Below, one piece after another: positions 8,959 through 17,123 of a stretch of 64,000 nucleotides of DNA. The notes beneath the pieces were generated by a model. It saw only the letters and a program-made list of their open reading frames with translations. It did no database searches and was not told the origin of the DNA. Location of the stretch: positions 4,751,501 through 4,815,500 of the forward strand of contig NZ_BNJI01000001.1 in the NCBI RefSeq assembly GCF_016587415.1. Reading direction: 5' to 3'. The translations under genes and the position numbers were made by a program. The stretch comes from Ktedonobacter sp. SOSP1-85 (GTDB taxonomy: Bacteria > Chloroflexota > Ktedonobacteria > Ktedonobacterales > Ktedonobacteraceae). Numbering within the stretch: position 1 is the first letter of the stretch; each line of letters opens with the position of its first letter.

Positions 8959-10137
8959 TTAGTCCTGTGAGGGCCATTTATAGCCGGGATGCGAGGGCTT
9001 AGGTCCCTTGGGTGTGCGTGGTTTCTTCTCGCCCTTGGTAGCCTTCTTCGCGCGAGGGGTTCTGGCCTTCGCGTCTGACGGCTTGTCTGCATCCTGCTTC
9101 CTGGCCACTTTTTTCTTGGCTGGTGTCCCCTCGGCAGGCTCTGCTGGTGTGACGGGCTTGAGTAAGTTATCGGCGTCCTCGTCGATCTCGGTCCAGAACT
9201 CGGCGTTGCGACGCTGTACCGGGCGAGGTCCCTTGAGCACGCGTCCATCGGGGAGGCGGGTCACATGGAACTCAGGCTGTTGAGTCTTCTCGGCCTGGCG
9301 AAAGTTACGCGTGCGAGGCGTGCGAGCCTCTTCGTTAAACGACTCGTAGTCGCCCTCGAAGTGACCTGGGTGGGATCGGCGCGGTGCCTGATCCTGCTCA
9401 AAACGCCGGGGAGCAGAATTGCGCTCGAAGCGACGAGGAGGTTGATTCTGCTCGAAGCGGCGAGGCGTAGAATCACGCTCGAAGCGGCGAGGCGTAGAAT
9501 CACGCTCGAAGCGGCGAGGAGGTTGATCCTGCTCGAAGCGACGAGGCGTAGAATCACGCTCGAAGCGACGCGGTGCCTGGTCCTGCTCGAAACGGTTGGG
9601 GCCTGCACCGTAGGGACGGCGAGGGCCAGTTGAACCCTGGAAGCGGCCGCCATGTGGGCGAGGTCCGCCATGGGAGGGGTAACGCTCCTGCCCCGACTCC
9701 CATTCAGGCTGTTCATTGCCACGGCGCGCGAAATTCGGCGTATTCGTATTATTATTGTTGTTGTAGGGACGTCGACGCTCTGGATACTGGGTCTGGTCAT
9801 GTGATGGAGAGGAGAATCCGGGGCGAGAGCCAGTATGCTGATTGGGGCGATTATAGTTGGGAGCGCCGGTATTGCCGTTGTAATGGTTGGGACGGGAGTG
9901 CTGACCATTAGAAGGCGTATTGAATGAGTTGTTGCTGGTTGTGCGTGGGCGGTAGTCTGCGTGATTGCGCTGGGCCCCATTTTGCCAGGCGCGATCAACA
10001 ATGGAGCGATTGAGGCGTACTTTGCCTGGGCGTTGAGTATTGCCCTGTTGCTGACCATCAGATTTACCAAAAGAGGATGAATCGCGGTACGGTGGGCGCG
10101 CGTCATCTCTTCGCTGTGGATTGAAGTTTCTGGTCAT
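8959..10137 (-). CDS. Disordered basic repeat protein
   Basis: A 392-residue, almost wholly low-complexity protein. Residues 1-130 are rich in Asn, Pro, Arg and Tyr. The middle holds eight tandem 9-residue repeats of the form RRFE-R/Q-D/N-x-x-P, alternating RRFERDSTP and RRFEQDQPP types. The C-terminal 100 residues contain a short ordered patch (FHVTRLPDGRVLKGPRPVQRR) and then a Lys/Arg/Pro tail. There are no signal peptide or membrane segments. High Arg content with Asn/Gln spacers suggests RNA or nucleic-acid binding or phase separation, but that is inference. The ATG at 10137 is chosen because AAAGGA lies just before it, inside the longer frame that opens at 10149. No family is recognised. 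Confidence 0.65.
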   Translation of the reverse strand: MTRNFNPQRRDDARPPYRDSSSFGKSDGQQQGNTQRPGKVRLNRSIVDRAWQNGAQRNHADYRPRTTSNNSFNTPSNGQHSRPNHYNGNTGAPNYNRPNQHTGSRPGFSSPSHDQTQYPERRRPYNNNNNTNTPNFARRGNEQPEWESGQERYPSHGGPRPHGGRFQGSTGPRRPYGAGPNRFEQDQAPRRFERDSTPRRFEQDQPPRRFERDSTPRRFERDSTPRRFEQNQPPRRFERNSAPRRFEQDQAPRRSHPGHFEGDYESFNEEARTPRTRNFRQAEKTQQPEFHVTRLPDGRVLKGPRPVQRRNAEFWTEIDEDADNLLKPVTPAEPAEGTPAKKKVARKQDADKPSDAKARTPRAKKATKGEKKPRTPKGPKPSHPGYKWPSQD

Positions 10138-10486
10138 AGTTCCTTTCAAAAGTGTCTTCTCTTGTTATGGGGGTATGTAATGTAATTAAGAATGGTGGAT
10201 AACGGCAAGATCGTTTGTCCCTCCCGTCGGTCATGCCACACCAACCTCGAAAAAATCCTTTGACGCGCATAAAGAGCGTGTAGGGTCCGATGCTTCTATG
10301 TAGGGGGGCGCGTCTGCCTACAGTATACCATATTTCTTTTCGGCCGACTATTCAGTAACATAAACACACCCGGAAGCACTATGTATTCCCAGGGACTGCA
10401 TTATGCTTCTGGAGGTTTTGAGTGGCGCGATCTTCGTTCGTTTCTCTAATATAGAAGAGATTGTATTTTTAGGAGTGACCGAAGAT
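10138..10486. other. Divergent intergenic region
   Basis: Holds the divergent promoters of the repeat protein (leftward) and the membrane protein (rightward). No clear operator, repeat or RNA structure is visible. Confidence 0.35.
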
Positions 10487-11554
10487 ATGTATGCCGATCC
10501 CTTGCAACAAACCTTTCGCATGACGCCAGGCTGGCGGCTATTTTACCTGGTATTGCCAGCGTGTGTATTTGGCACAATTTGTCTGTTACCTGCATTGATT
10601 ATACTGTTTGCTACTCTGACGGGAGGGGGAAATATTTTTTTGCTGCCGGTTTCCCCGGCATTTATTCTTTTAGGGGGCATGCTTGTTGGCTGTTTGTCGA
10701 CATATACATTTGTATGGTTTTTATGGAAAGCTACACGCCATATTGTGACCCCTGATGGCATACAATTTCAGTTTGTTGATTATAGCATCTATACACCCTG
10801 GAGCAATGTTGTGGGCGTTGCTCCCCGTGGCTTTGGGGCTTTTCATCCTCCTTCTTTGATCTTGAAGGAGCCCGCCATCAAAGGGCGCATTGAGGAGGGG
10901 CGGCAGCGGGGTATAGCTACGATCACATATAAGTGGGCAGGCAACAGAGACTTTCTGCTCACTGCTGTCCCATTGATATACACTGTGCCGCGCCGCAACT
11001 GGCAGGTGAGCGAGCTGGGCATGGCGATCCGCAACTACGTGCCGCAGTTGTTTAATGCAGATCCCGCAGGTTCGCCAGATGAGCAGAGGTTGCGCAAAAC
11101 AATCAGGCGAAAGATGCAGTTGGCGGTTGTTATTAACGTGCTAGCTGGTATTCTGCTGGACGTTTTAGTTATATTCTCCATGATAGTTGTTGGCTCCCCA
11201 GCTGAGGTGTTCTGGATCGTGCTGAGTGCCTGTTTCTGGCTGCTTCTGCCTCCTTTGCTAGGGTACCAGATCACAAGGATGCCAAAGGCACAAACTAAGG
11301 GCACAACCAGGCGTTTCTCTTCATATTTTATGCTCATTCCTTTCGTTGTGATGTTGATTGTCTGTTTACTGAAGCTGGCTTATATTTGGAGCTGGTCTGC
11401 CGATCCAGTGAGCACCTTTATTGGCGAGCATGTTCAGACGCTAATGCTTATTAACACTGCTTTGGTTGCAACAGGCTCTTTTACCTTTACCATTTTTGCC
11501 AATCGCCTCACCGCCAAAGACCAGAAGCAACTGGCGGCGCTGGAGCAATTATAG
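10487..11554 (+). CDS. Multi-pass membrane protein of unknown function
   Basis: A 355-residue integral membrane protein. Two transmembrane helices lie near residues 17-45 and 52-78. A soluble segment of about 120 residues follows, beginning ATRHIVTPDGIQFQFVDYSIYTPWSNVVGV, with the look of a PH-like/bPH2 beta domain. Four more helices come after it (LAVVINVLAGILLDVLVIFS, VFWIVLSACFWLLLPPLLG, YFMLIPFVVMLIVCLLKL and TLMLINTALVATGSFTFTIF). The start at 10487 is chosen because AGGAG lies at 10471-10475; a longer frame opens at 10403 without one. No transporter motif is recognised, and it is a single gene in its own unit. Confidence 0.7.
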   Translation: MYADPLQQTFRMTPGWRLFYLVLPACVFGTICLLPALIILFATLTGGGNIFLLPVSPAFILLGGMLVGCLSTYTFVWFLWKATRHIVTPDGIQFQFVDYSIYTPWSNVVGVAPRGFGAFHPPSLILKEPAIKGRIEEGRQRGIATITYKWAGNRDFLLTAVPLIYTVPRRNWQVSELGMAIRNYVPQLFNADPAGSPDEQRLRKTIRRKMQLAVVINVLAGILLDVLVIFSMIVVGSPAEVFWIVLSACFWLLLPPLLGYQITRMPKAQTKGTTRRFSSYFMLIPFVVMLIVCLLKLAYIWSWSADPVSTFIGEHVQTLMLINTALVATGSFTFTIFANRLTAKDQKQLAALEQL

Positions 11555-11583
11555 ATGCTTCTATCGTGGATGTATTTAATATT

Positions 11584-11745
11584 GGTAGGGACGCGCTGAA
11601 GCGCGTCCGAAGACCTCTCATGGCAGCGCGGCGTAAGCCTGTTTTTGCTGGAAACGCGCCCACCATATGGTTGTACTAGCCGCAACGTTTTAGGCTGCGC
11701 CTACAGGCGATTAATCGCCTTTGGACGCGCTGAAGCGGGCCCCTA
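11584..11745. repeat. Dispersed repeat family A, copy 3 (degenerate)
   Basis: The left end GGTAGGGACGCGCTGAAGC and right end GGACGCGCTGAAGCGGGCCCC are inverted. The interior has GGCGATTAATCGCC as in copy 1. The ends are more diverged than in the other copies. Confidence 0.6.
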
Positions 11746-11758
11746 ATAGGGCAATTGC

Positions 11759-11822
11759 ATCTAAAAAAACTCGTGTCTGCAACTTCTGCAACCAGCCAGT
11801 TGCAGGAGTTGCAGACACGAGG
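11759..11822. terminator. Palindrome after PPOX-fold gene
   Basis: AACTCGTGTCTGCAACT(T)CTGCAAC and its complement GTTGCAGGAGTTGCAGACACGAG form a long stem just beyond the stop of the leftward gene at 11835. It is probably the terminator. Confidence 0.6.
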
Positions 11823-11834
11823 GAGCAGTACCGC

Positions 11835-12221
11835 CTACACGTACCCCAGGATGCGGTCAACCTTTATGCACAAAACCACACGCGGATCGCCACGATAGCG
11901 CGAGGAGGAGCCATACTTTTCTGCCAGGGTATTGTAAAAGGCTCCAGTGGGATCTTCCTCGATCTTATCAACCATCCCACGAAACTCGGCATAAGTGTAG
12001 GGGTCATCGGGGTCAGTAATCGTGATAGCCACACGCGGATCACGCTTGAGATTCTGGTATTTCTGACGTTCAGTGGTATGGGTAAACTTGATGTATTCCT
12101 CATCCCACAAAAACCACATCACTGATGAATTTGGCTCTCCCTTAGCGCCAATTGTTGCAAGATGCGCGAACGCTTTCGAGTTGAGTATCTTCTGAACTTT
12201 GGGACTATTCAAATCGGCCAT
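11835..12221 (-). CDS. PPOX-class split-barrel flavin/F420-binding protein
   Basis: A 128-residue protein of the pyridoxamine 5'-phosphate oxidase-like split beta-barrel superfamily. The order HLATIGAKGEPNSSVMWFLWDEEYIKF, then RDPRVAITITDPDDPY, then EDPTGAFYNTLAEKY and RVVLCIKVDRI matches the PPOX class often labelled F420-dependent (TIGR03618-like). Members reduce small molecules using F420 or FMN; the substrate here is unknown. Length is normal for the family. GAGAGG lies eight bases before the ATG. It is a monocistronic gene. Confidence 0.8.
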   Translation of the reverse strand: MADLNSPKVQKILNSKAFAHLATIGAKGEPNSSVMWFLWDEEYIKFTHTTERQKYQNLKRDPRVAITITDPDDPYTYAEFRGMVDKIEEDPTGAFYNTLAEKYGSSSRYRGDPRVVLCIKVDRILGYV

Positions 12222-12441
12222 GCAAATAACCTCTCGACATTACTTTGGCTGAAAGGCGTGATTGCCTTTCATGTAATAGAACCCCATAATCTGCATAGTT
12301 TATTCCTCTCGTTGCTCTGTAAACTCCAACTTCTCCGCAGTTTTAGAGCTTCTTTTATCACCTCCCATTTAGATGCGATTGCCCTGCGGGCCCCTACCAG
12401 TTTGTGGACCGGCTTGGGGGAAGGTCCGCGTGATGTTTGAG

Positions 12442-13422
12442 CTAGGGGGTGGAGGCCAGGGGGACGGGCGTGAATTGGGTTTGCTGGCTGCCGAACATGG
12501 CGAGCGCCTTGGTCTGTGCCTCGTCGGGGAGCAGGGGGCGTAGGGTGAGGGTGTAGTAGAGTCCAGCCTCGCTCATGGTGCCGCTATTGCCGTTCAGGCT
12601 GGCTTTGAGACTCTGGTATTGCCCGTGGTTGAGCAGGAGGGCGTGGCTGGGGATGGTGAACTTGAGGCAAGGGGTCTCCAGGTTGGGCGTGTTCTCGTTC
12701 TCGGGAATGCTACCACACTCATAGGTGGCTGCCTGCTCCAGCGTGTAGTCGCTCAGGAGCCAGAAGGGGTAGTCGCGCTGAGGATCGGCACTAAAGGTCC
12801 TGCGCGCCAGGAGGGCGTAGGTCGAGGCCTTGTAGGGCTGGCTGCTTGTCGCGTTGACGGCGTTATTGATGGCGGTCAGGGCTTTGCCCAGGCGGGTATA
12901 CTCGTCAAGCTCCTGGGCTTTGGGTTGGTAGTGGCCAAAGCTCCCATAAGCAAACTCTGTCTGCTGGTTGTTGAGCGCGAGTTGCAGGTAGGTGGCGTTG
13001 AGGTCCTGAATGTCTATAAACTGCTTCTGGCTGAAATCGGGGAGATCGTAGGTGTTGACGAGTGCGTCGAGGAGCTGTTGCAGGGCGTCGGGGGCGAGCT
13101 TGCCTGTGCGCTCAGTTCCCAGGATGTAGGTGCCATCGCCATAGATGCTGAGCACCGGACTGAGCGAGAGCGAGCCTTTGAGTCCTCCGCCATAGAGCGT
13201 GCGGATAACCACATCCTGGGGATCGGCGCTATAGGTGACCTGTTTATTGGCCTTCGCCTGCTGAATCATCTTGATCTGTTTCTGCTTCGCGGTCCCTGAA
13301 TCGCAGGCCACCAGGCCGAGTGCGAGGAGCAGGAGGCAGAGGCTACTCAGCGCGATGAGAGAGCGACGATGGCGTGATTTGGGCAGCGTGGATGTGACCT
13401 TCCGGGCAAGCTGACGCATAGG
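12442..13422 (-). CDS. Lipoprotein of unknown function
   Basis: A 326-residue lipoprotein. A basic N-terminus (RQLARKVTSTLPKSRHRR) precedes a Leu-rich core and a clear lipobox (LGLVAC), so the protein should be anchored to the outer face of the membrane. The mature part contains VVIRTLYGGGLKGSLSLSPVLSIYGDGTYILG, a pattern also found in other bacterial lipoproteins of unknown role, then an alpha/beta region with two Cys near YECGSIPENENTPNLETPC that could pair. The ATG at 13422 has GGAG about ten bases before it; the longer frame from 13548 runs through the upstream palindrome and is unlikely. No enzyme motif is seen. Confidence 0.72.
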   Translation of the reverse strand, partial: PMRQLARKVTSTLPKSRHRRSLIALSSLCLLLLALGLVACDSGTAKQKQIKMIQQAKANKQVTYSADPQDVVIRTLYGGGLKGSLSLSPVLSIYGDGTYILGTERTGKLAPDALQQLLDALVNTYDLPDFSQKQFIDIQDLNATYLQLALNNQQTEFAYGSFGHYQPKAQELDEYTRLGKALTAINNAVNATSSQPYKASTYALLARRTFSADPQRDYPFWLLSDYTLEQAATYECGSIPENENTPNLETPCLKFTIPSHALLLNHGQYQSLKASLNGNSGTMSEAGLYYTLTLRPLLPDEAQTKALAMFGSQQTQFTPVPLASTP

Positions 13423-13494
13423 GTGCAATCTCCATAAAATAAATTCAACATGCTCTTTGTATTGTAGCCGAACGCCTGGAAGCTTGTCACTAGT

Positions 13495-13551
13495 AGAATG
13501 GGAATGCGAATGGACAGGGCCAGCGGCCCTGTCCATTCGCATTCCCATTCT
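13495..13551. terminator. Long palindrome after agmatinase gene
   Basis: Twenty-seven-base arms (AGAATGGGAATGCGAATGG.../...CCATTCGCATTCCCATTCT) with a three-base loop. It lies nine bases after the agmatinase stop. Confidence 0.75.
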
Positions 13552-13559
13552 ATGCAGGA

Positions 13560-14429
13560 TTATTGGTTGAAGCGGTAGCCGATCATTTTGTAGACGAGCT
13601 TGGCGGCCAGGAAGTCGGCGCGGGTCTGGCCATCCATGGGGCAGAGTTCGACGACGTCCATGCCGACGACCGTGCTGCGCTGGCAGATCTCGCGCACGAG
13701 GTCGAGGACCTGGTACCAGGAGAGGCCACCCGGCTCGGGCGTGCCAACAGCGGGCATCTCGCTGGGATCGATGGCGTCGAGGTCGATGGTCAGATAGACG
13801 TGCTTGCCCAGGCGCTCCCAGGGAATCTGTGCGATGCCCCTGGCGATCTGGTAGGCCCAGACCACAGCGACATTAGGGCCAGACTTGAGGAACTCGGCCT
13901 CCTCCGGGCTGAAGCTGCGAATGCCGATCTCCAGCAGGGGGATGCCCATATCCACCACGCGGCGCTCGATGCTGGCGTGTGAGAGTGGGGTGCCCTCGTA
14001 CTCATCGCGCAGGTCACCGTGGGCGTCGATATGCACCACCGTCAGGTCGGGATACTTCTCGTGAACGGCTGCGATGCAGGGTGCGGAGAGCGAGTGCTCG
14101 CCACCCAGGATGAGGGGGAGCTGGCCCTTCTTCAGGGTCTCACGGACAGCCTGGCCGGTTGCCTTGAGGGCCTCGGCGTGGTCCATGCCGCTATAGTCGA
14201 GGACGGGGCGGGTATAGACGCCGATCTCGATGGGGCAGCAGTCGAGCTCTTCGTCGTACAGCTCCATCTGGCTGGAGGCATCGAGAATGGCCTGGGGACC
14301 ATGCTCGGTCCCTTTCATATAACAGACGCTATATTCTAGCGGCGCGGGAATAATAGTGACCTGCGCCGTCTCTGGATTGCAGTGGGGGGCATCAGGGGCA
14401 CCAAACTGGCTAATGGAAGAATATTCCAT
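13560..14429 (-). CDS. speB: Agmatinase / ureohydrolase
   Basis: A 289-residue ureohydrolase that splits agmatine into putrescine and urea. The binuclear manganese site is intact: GGEHS, HIDAHGDLRD and DLDAIDPSEMPAVGTPEPGG. The APSTGTPEPGG-like ending of the third motif favours agmatinase over arginase. The N-terminal half has the usual VTIIPAPLEYSVCYMKGTEHGPQAILDAS segment. AAAGGA lies about ten bases before the ATG. An AdoMet decarboxylase gene follows upstream on the same strand and then a deoxyhypusine-synthase-like gene, which makes a polyamine cluster and supports the assignment. Confidence 0.92.
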   Translation of the reverse strand: MEYSSISQFGAPDAPHCNPETAQVTIIPAPLEYSVCYMKGTEHGPQAILDASSQMELYDEELDCCPIEIGVYTRPVLDYSGMDHAEALKATGQAVRETLKKGQLPLILGGEHSLSAPCIAAVHEKYPDLTVVHIDAHGDLRDEYEGTPLSHASIERRVVDMGIPLLEIGIRSFSPEEAEFLKSGPNVAVVWAYQIARGIAQIPWERLGKHVYLTIDLDAIDPSEMPAVGTPEPGGLSWYQVLDLVREICQRSTVVGMDVVELCPMDGQTRADFLAAKLVYKMIGYRFNQ

Positions 14430-14470
14430 GTATCTCTATCCTTTTATTTTTTCTGTAATTCACCAGCTAG

Positions 14471-14590
14471 TACTCTGTCAATCTTCATTGGAAAGGCTTC
14501 AAGCCGCCTGCGGCGGCAAGGGGAGAGACGCAGAGGGGCTGACGCCCCTCTGCACTCCCCACCTTTCCAATCAATGTTGACAGAGCAGTA
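14471..14590. repeat. Large inverted repeat with internal hairpins
   Basis: TACTCTGTCAA...ATTGGAAAGG at the left pairs with CCTTTCCAAT...TTGACAGAG at the right. Inside are CCGCCTGCGGCGG and a perfect GCAGAGGGGC/GCCCCTCTGC hairpin. It looks like a small MITE or composite attenuator upstream of speB. Confidence 0.55.
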
Positions 14591-14628
14591 GAGCCTGGTA
14601 AGGACCTTTCTCTGCGCCTACGGCGCTT

Positions 14629-14694
14629 CGCAGGGGTTAGGGGATGTTGTGGGCGTGGTGAACGCCACGCCCACAACATCCCCTAACCCCTGCG
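14629..14694. terminator. Long palindrome between speD and speB
   Basis: CGCAGGGGTTAGGGGATGTT and its complement form a stem of about 30 bp, extended by GTGGGCGTGG/CCACGCCCAC. No U tract. The rest of 14430-15034 contains no convincing gene. Confidence 0.65.
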
Positions 14695-15034
14695 AGCCAC
14701 CGCCAGGTGGCGAGGAGAGCCGTAGCTCTGATGTAATTATGCTTGACGTAGAGAAAACGTTGACCTTTGAGGCTCACCACAGGCAATAAAAATGAGCTCA
14801 GCGTTCTCTATTACGTGCATATGGTAGCAGACGGGCGCTAGTTGTCAAGGGGGAGAGGCATGTAGAGGAGGTAATGAATACTATAGAAGAGCTTTGGAGA
14901 GAAATTCGATAAATAAAATAGAGAGTAAGAACGCTGTAACTACGATGTAACTGCACCTTACTCTCTATTATCAGTAGAATTTTAGGCGGCAGAGGAAACC
15001 CGAAGGGATACTCTTCGCCTTGCGCTTGTTGCCT

Positions 15035-15475
15035 TTAGCGCACCTCCGCGGCGGCCTTCTTGGCGCGGCGAGCTTCCATGGCGGCCTCAAGGCGCTTTGG
15101 ATCTGGCTCGTCGGGGCGTAGGGAGCGGGTTGCGCGCACGATGAAATGGGACTCAACGTCGTCGGTCTTGAAAACTTCTTTGGCGAAGGCGATGGCATCT
15201 TCCTGGCTGAACTCTTTGCAGGAGCAGATGTCGATGTCTACTTCGCCGTACTCGGGCCAGGCGTGCAGGCTGATGTGGCTCTGAGCGATGACCACGAAAC
15301 CAGACATACCAGCATCTAGTGGGTTAGATGTTTCAATATCATACAGGTGAACTGGGCTGACTTTTTCCATGCCTACGCGATCAGGATACTGGTCGAGAAC
15401 GCGACGCAGCAGGGGCTCGCTATTGAGGGTTTCGGGGGCGCAGTTGTAGAGTTCCAACATCAAATGTACAAGCAT
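15035..15475 (-). CDS. speD: S-adenosylmethionine decarboxylase proenzyme
   Basis: A 146-residue prokaryotic-type AdoMet decarboxylase (class 1B, short form). It self-cleaves to create a pyruvoyl group and makes decarboxylated SAM, the aminopropyl donor for spermidine. The cleavage motif is seen as AQSHISLHAWPEYGEVDIDICSC, in which the Ser after Gln would become the pyruvoyl group; most relatives have Glu-Ser at this point, so the Gln is a small variation. The conserved Cys/His region and the KEVFKTD segment are present. GGAGGA precedes the ATG with good spacing. It lies in the polyamine cluster between speB and the deoxyhypusine-synthase-like gene; no spermidine synthase (speE) is seen in the window. 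Confidence 0.9.
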   Translation of the reverse strand: MLVHLMLELYNCAPETLNSEPLLRRVLDQYPDRVGMEKVSPVHLYDIETSNPLDAGMSGFVVIAQSHISLHAWPEYGEVDIDICSCKEFSQEDAIAFAKEVFKTDDVESHFIVRATRSLRPDEPDPKRLEAAMEARRAKKAAAEVR

Positions 15476-15656
15476 CGTTTACTTCCTCCGGGTTAAAAGC
15501 GTGGCGTGTCCCTCCGAATTATAAGGAGCCACGATTGCCGAGACTTCGGGTGCGCATCGCTTCTTCAAATTTTACGCACGAGTGATATTATATATTAGGT
15601 TGTCAAGAAAATGCAAAGAAAATAGGACGAAATTTTATCTAATAACAAGCTTTCTT

Positions 15657-15730
15657 CCACCTAAACACCAGCAAAGGTCCATCTAAACACCAGTCGCACT
15701 CCACCTAAACACCAGTAGAGACCCACCTGG
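15657..15730. repeat. Three 22-bp tandem repeats (CCACCTAAACACCAG)
   Basis: Units at 15657-15678, 15679-15700 and 15701-15722 each begin CCA[C/T]CTAAACACCAG followed by seven variable bases. A partial fourth begins at 15723. A GAGACCCACCTGGC...GCCAGGTGGGTCTC hairpin overlaps the last unit. The array lies upstream of speD and downstream of the DHS-like gene, and could be a set of binding sites. Confidence 0.7.
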
Positions 15731-15812
15731 CTGTTTGCTTCCTTGTCTACTTAATTGCCAGGTGGGTCTCCATCTAATGAGAAACCAGACTTGTGATTAG
15801 ATCGAGTCTATT

Positions 15813-16946
15813 CTACGGTCGAAACTGCTTATGGGCCTCAAACGCATCCTTGAGTTCTGTTAGCAGTGCTTCGCGTTTTGCGTACAGCTCCTTGCGCGGG
15901 CGCGGCTGGGCCTTGCTGACGGCATAGGCGGTGAGCAGGGGGAGTGCGATGGTAGAATCGCCATACACTACAGCGGTATCATTGAGTTGATTGGGCTTAA
16001 TCTTACCCCAGGAGACGGCCTCAGAGGGGGTCGCGCCCGAGAGACCGCCCCAGTGTGGCGCGTCGGCGGTAATCTGAATAAAGTAGTCGTGACCACCCTT
16101 CTGGATGCCCAGGACCTCCCAGAGTTGAGGCTGGGTTTGCAGGTAGAAGTTCTTGGGGCTACCGCCGCCCAGGATGATGACGCCGTTCTGGTCGGCATGG
16201 TGCACGATGGCGGTCGTCTCGTTGACATCGGCCAGAGGATCGAGGGTGAGCTTGCTGCCCTCCAGGGCGTTACGCGCCACGTTCATACCAATCGAGGAGT
16301 CGCCAGGCGAAGAGGTGTAGATTGGCACATTCCAGGCCGCGGCCTGGGCCAGCACCGAGTACTCGGGGTTGACGCCTGCTTTAAGGAGCTGAGTGCCCAG
16401 GTGGTGGTGCAGCTCGGAGGTCGCGATAGGGCGGTTGGGCAGGCTATTGAGGGCCTCGCGCACAAAGGCGTCAGTATCCAGCAGCACACGATCCTCAAAG
16501 AGAATATCGTAAATACGCACGACATGCTCTTCCTGGAGCTTGGTATCGTCGAGACGGAAGTCGCCGCGATGCAGCGAGAGGGCCAGGGCGTGGTGCATAT
16601 CATGGTAGAGGTTGGCGCCCGTGCTCACGATAAAGTCGATGAAGCCATACTCCATCAGTGTAATCAGGCAGCCACCCAGGCCAGCAGGTGTCAGCGCGCC
16701 CGCCATGGTCAGGCCCACGGTCGTATTCTGCTCGGGATTGAGCATCTTCTCCACGAAGAGACGCGACGCCTCGTGCAGGCGCGCGGAGTTATAGGCCTGG
16801 AACTGCTCGTCCATCAACTCGGTGATCGTCATATTGGGCCGGACACGGTTAGGCAGAATGCGCTGCCCGCTTAAATACTCCTGTTGCGTTGGCTGGTGCT
16901 GCTGGTGCTGCTCGTCCTCTGTATGGTGAGAGTCATGATGCGACAT
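15813..16946 (-). CDS. Deoxyhypusine-synthase-like protein (polyamine aminobutyl transferase)
   Basis: A 377-residue member of the deoxyhypusine synthase family. After a His/Gln-rich leader of about 30 residues come FIVSTGANLYHDMHHALAL, SPGDSSIGMN, IILGGGSPKNFYLQTQ (NAD-binding core), ITADAPHWGGLSGATPSEAVSWGKI (with the catalytic Lys in SWGKI) and VVYGDSTIALPLL. Eukaryotic and archaeal members modify eIF5A using spermidine. Bacteria lack eIF5A, and bacterial homologues are thought to move aminobutyl groups between small polyamines, for example to make homospermidine. The adjacent speD and speB fit that role. GGAAAGGA lies upstream of the ATG. The exact product is inference. Confidence 0.85.
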   Translation of the reverse strand: MSHHDSHHTEDEQHQQHQPTQQEYLSGQRILPNRVRPNMTITELMDEQFQAYNSARLHEASRLFVEKMLNPEQNTTVGLTMAGALTPAGLGGCLITLMEYGFIDFIVSTGANLYHDMHHALALSLHRGDFRLDDTKLQEEHVVRIYDILFEDRVLLDTDAFVREALNSLPNRPIATSELHHHLGTQLLKAGVNPEYSVLAQAAAWNVPIYTSSPGDSSIGMNVARNALEGSKLTLDPLADVNETTAIVHHADQNGVIILGGGSPKNFYLQTQPQLWEVLGIQKGGHDYFIQITADAPHWGGLSGATPSEAVSWGKIKPNQLNDTAVVYGDSTIALPLLTAYAVSKAQPRPRKELYAKREALLTELKDAFEAHKQFRP

Positions 16947-17048
16947 CGAAAAAGTCCTTTCCGGGAATGGGAATATAAAACATTGGGAGGCGTGATGCCA
17001 ATGCCCTATAGGATATGACAGAACAATACTCCTGGCAAGAGGTTATAT

Positions 17049-17089
17049 AATGTGGACTGGTGGGCGCAGCCAGCCCACCAGCCCACATT
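17049..17089. terminator. Palindrome between DHS-like and GDPD genes
   Basis: AATGTGG-CTGGTGGGC and GCCCACCAG-CCACATT, each 17 bases with one mismatch, around a seven-base loop. It lies between divergent genes, so it is an attenuator or operator-like structure rather than a simple terminator. Confidence 0.55.
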
Positions 17090-17123
17090 ATTTAATCAAT
17101 TAACGTATGCGAAAGAAAAGACT

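Noticed and set aside
9261..10106. A 281-residue second minus-strand frame inside the disordered protein
   Set aside because: It starts inside the real gene without a ribosome binding site and has random-looking composition; it arises from the repeated codons.
11721..12125. 134-residue plus-strand frame over the PPOX-fold gene
   Set aside because: It is antisense to a well-conserved PPOX sequence with a good ribosome binding site and starts inside a family A repeat.
12442..13548. Longer start (13548) for the lipoprotein gene
   Set aside because: It would translate through the terminator palindrome of speB and give a 42-residue leader ahead of a complete lipoprotein signal. The ATG at 13422 has its own GGAG.
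15657..15730. 22-bp repeats considered as a CRISPR array
   Set aside because: The repeats are contiguous with only seven variable bases between conserved parts, far shorter than spacers, and no cas genes are near.
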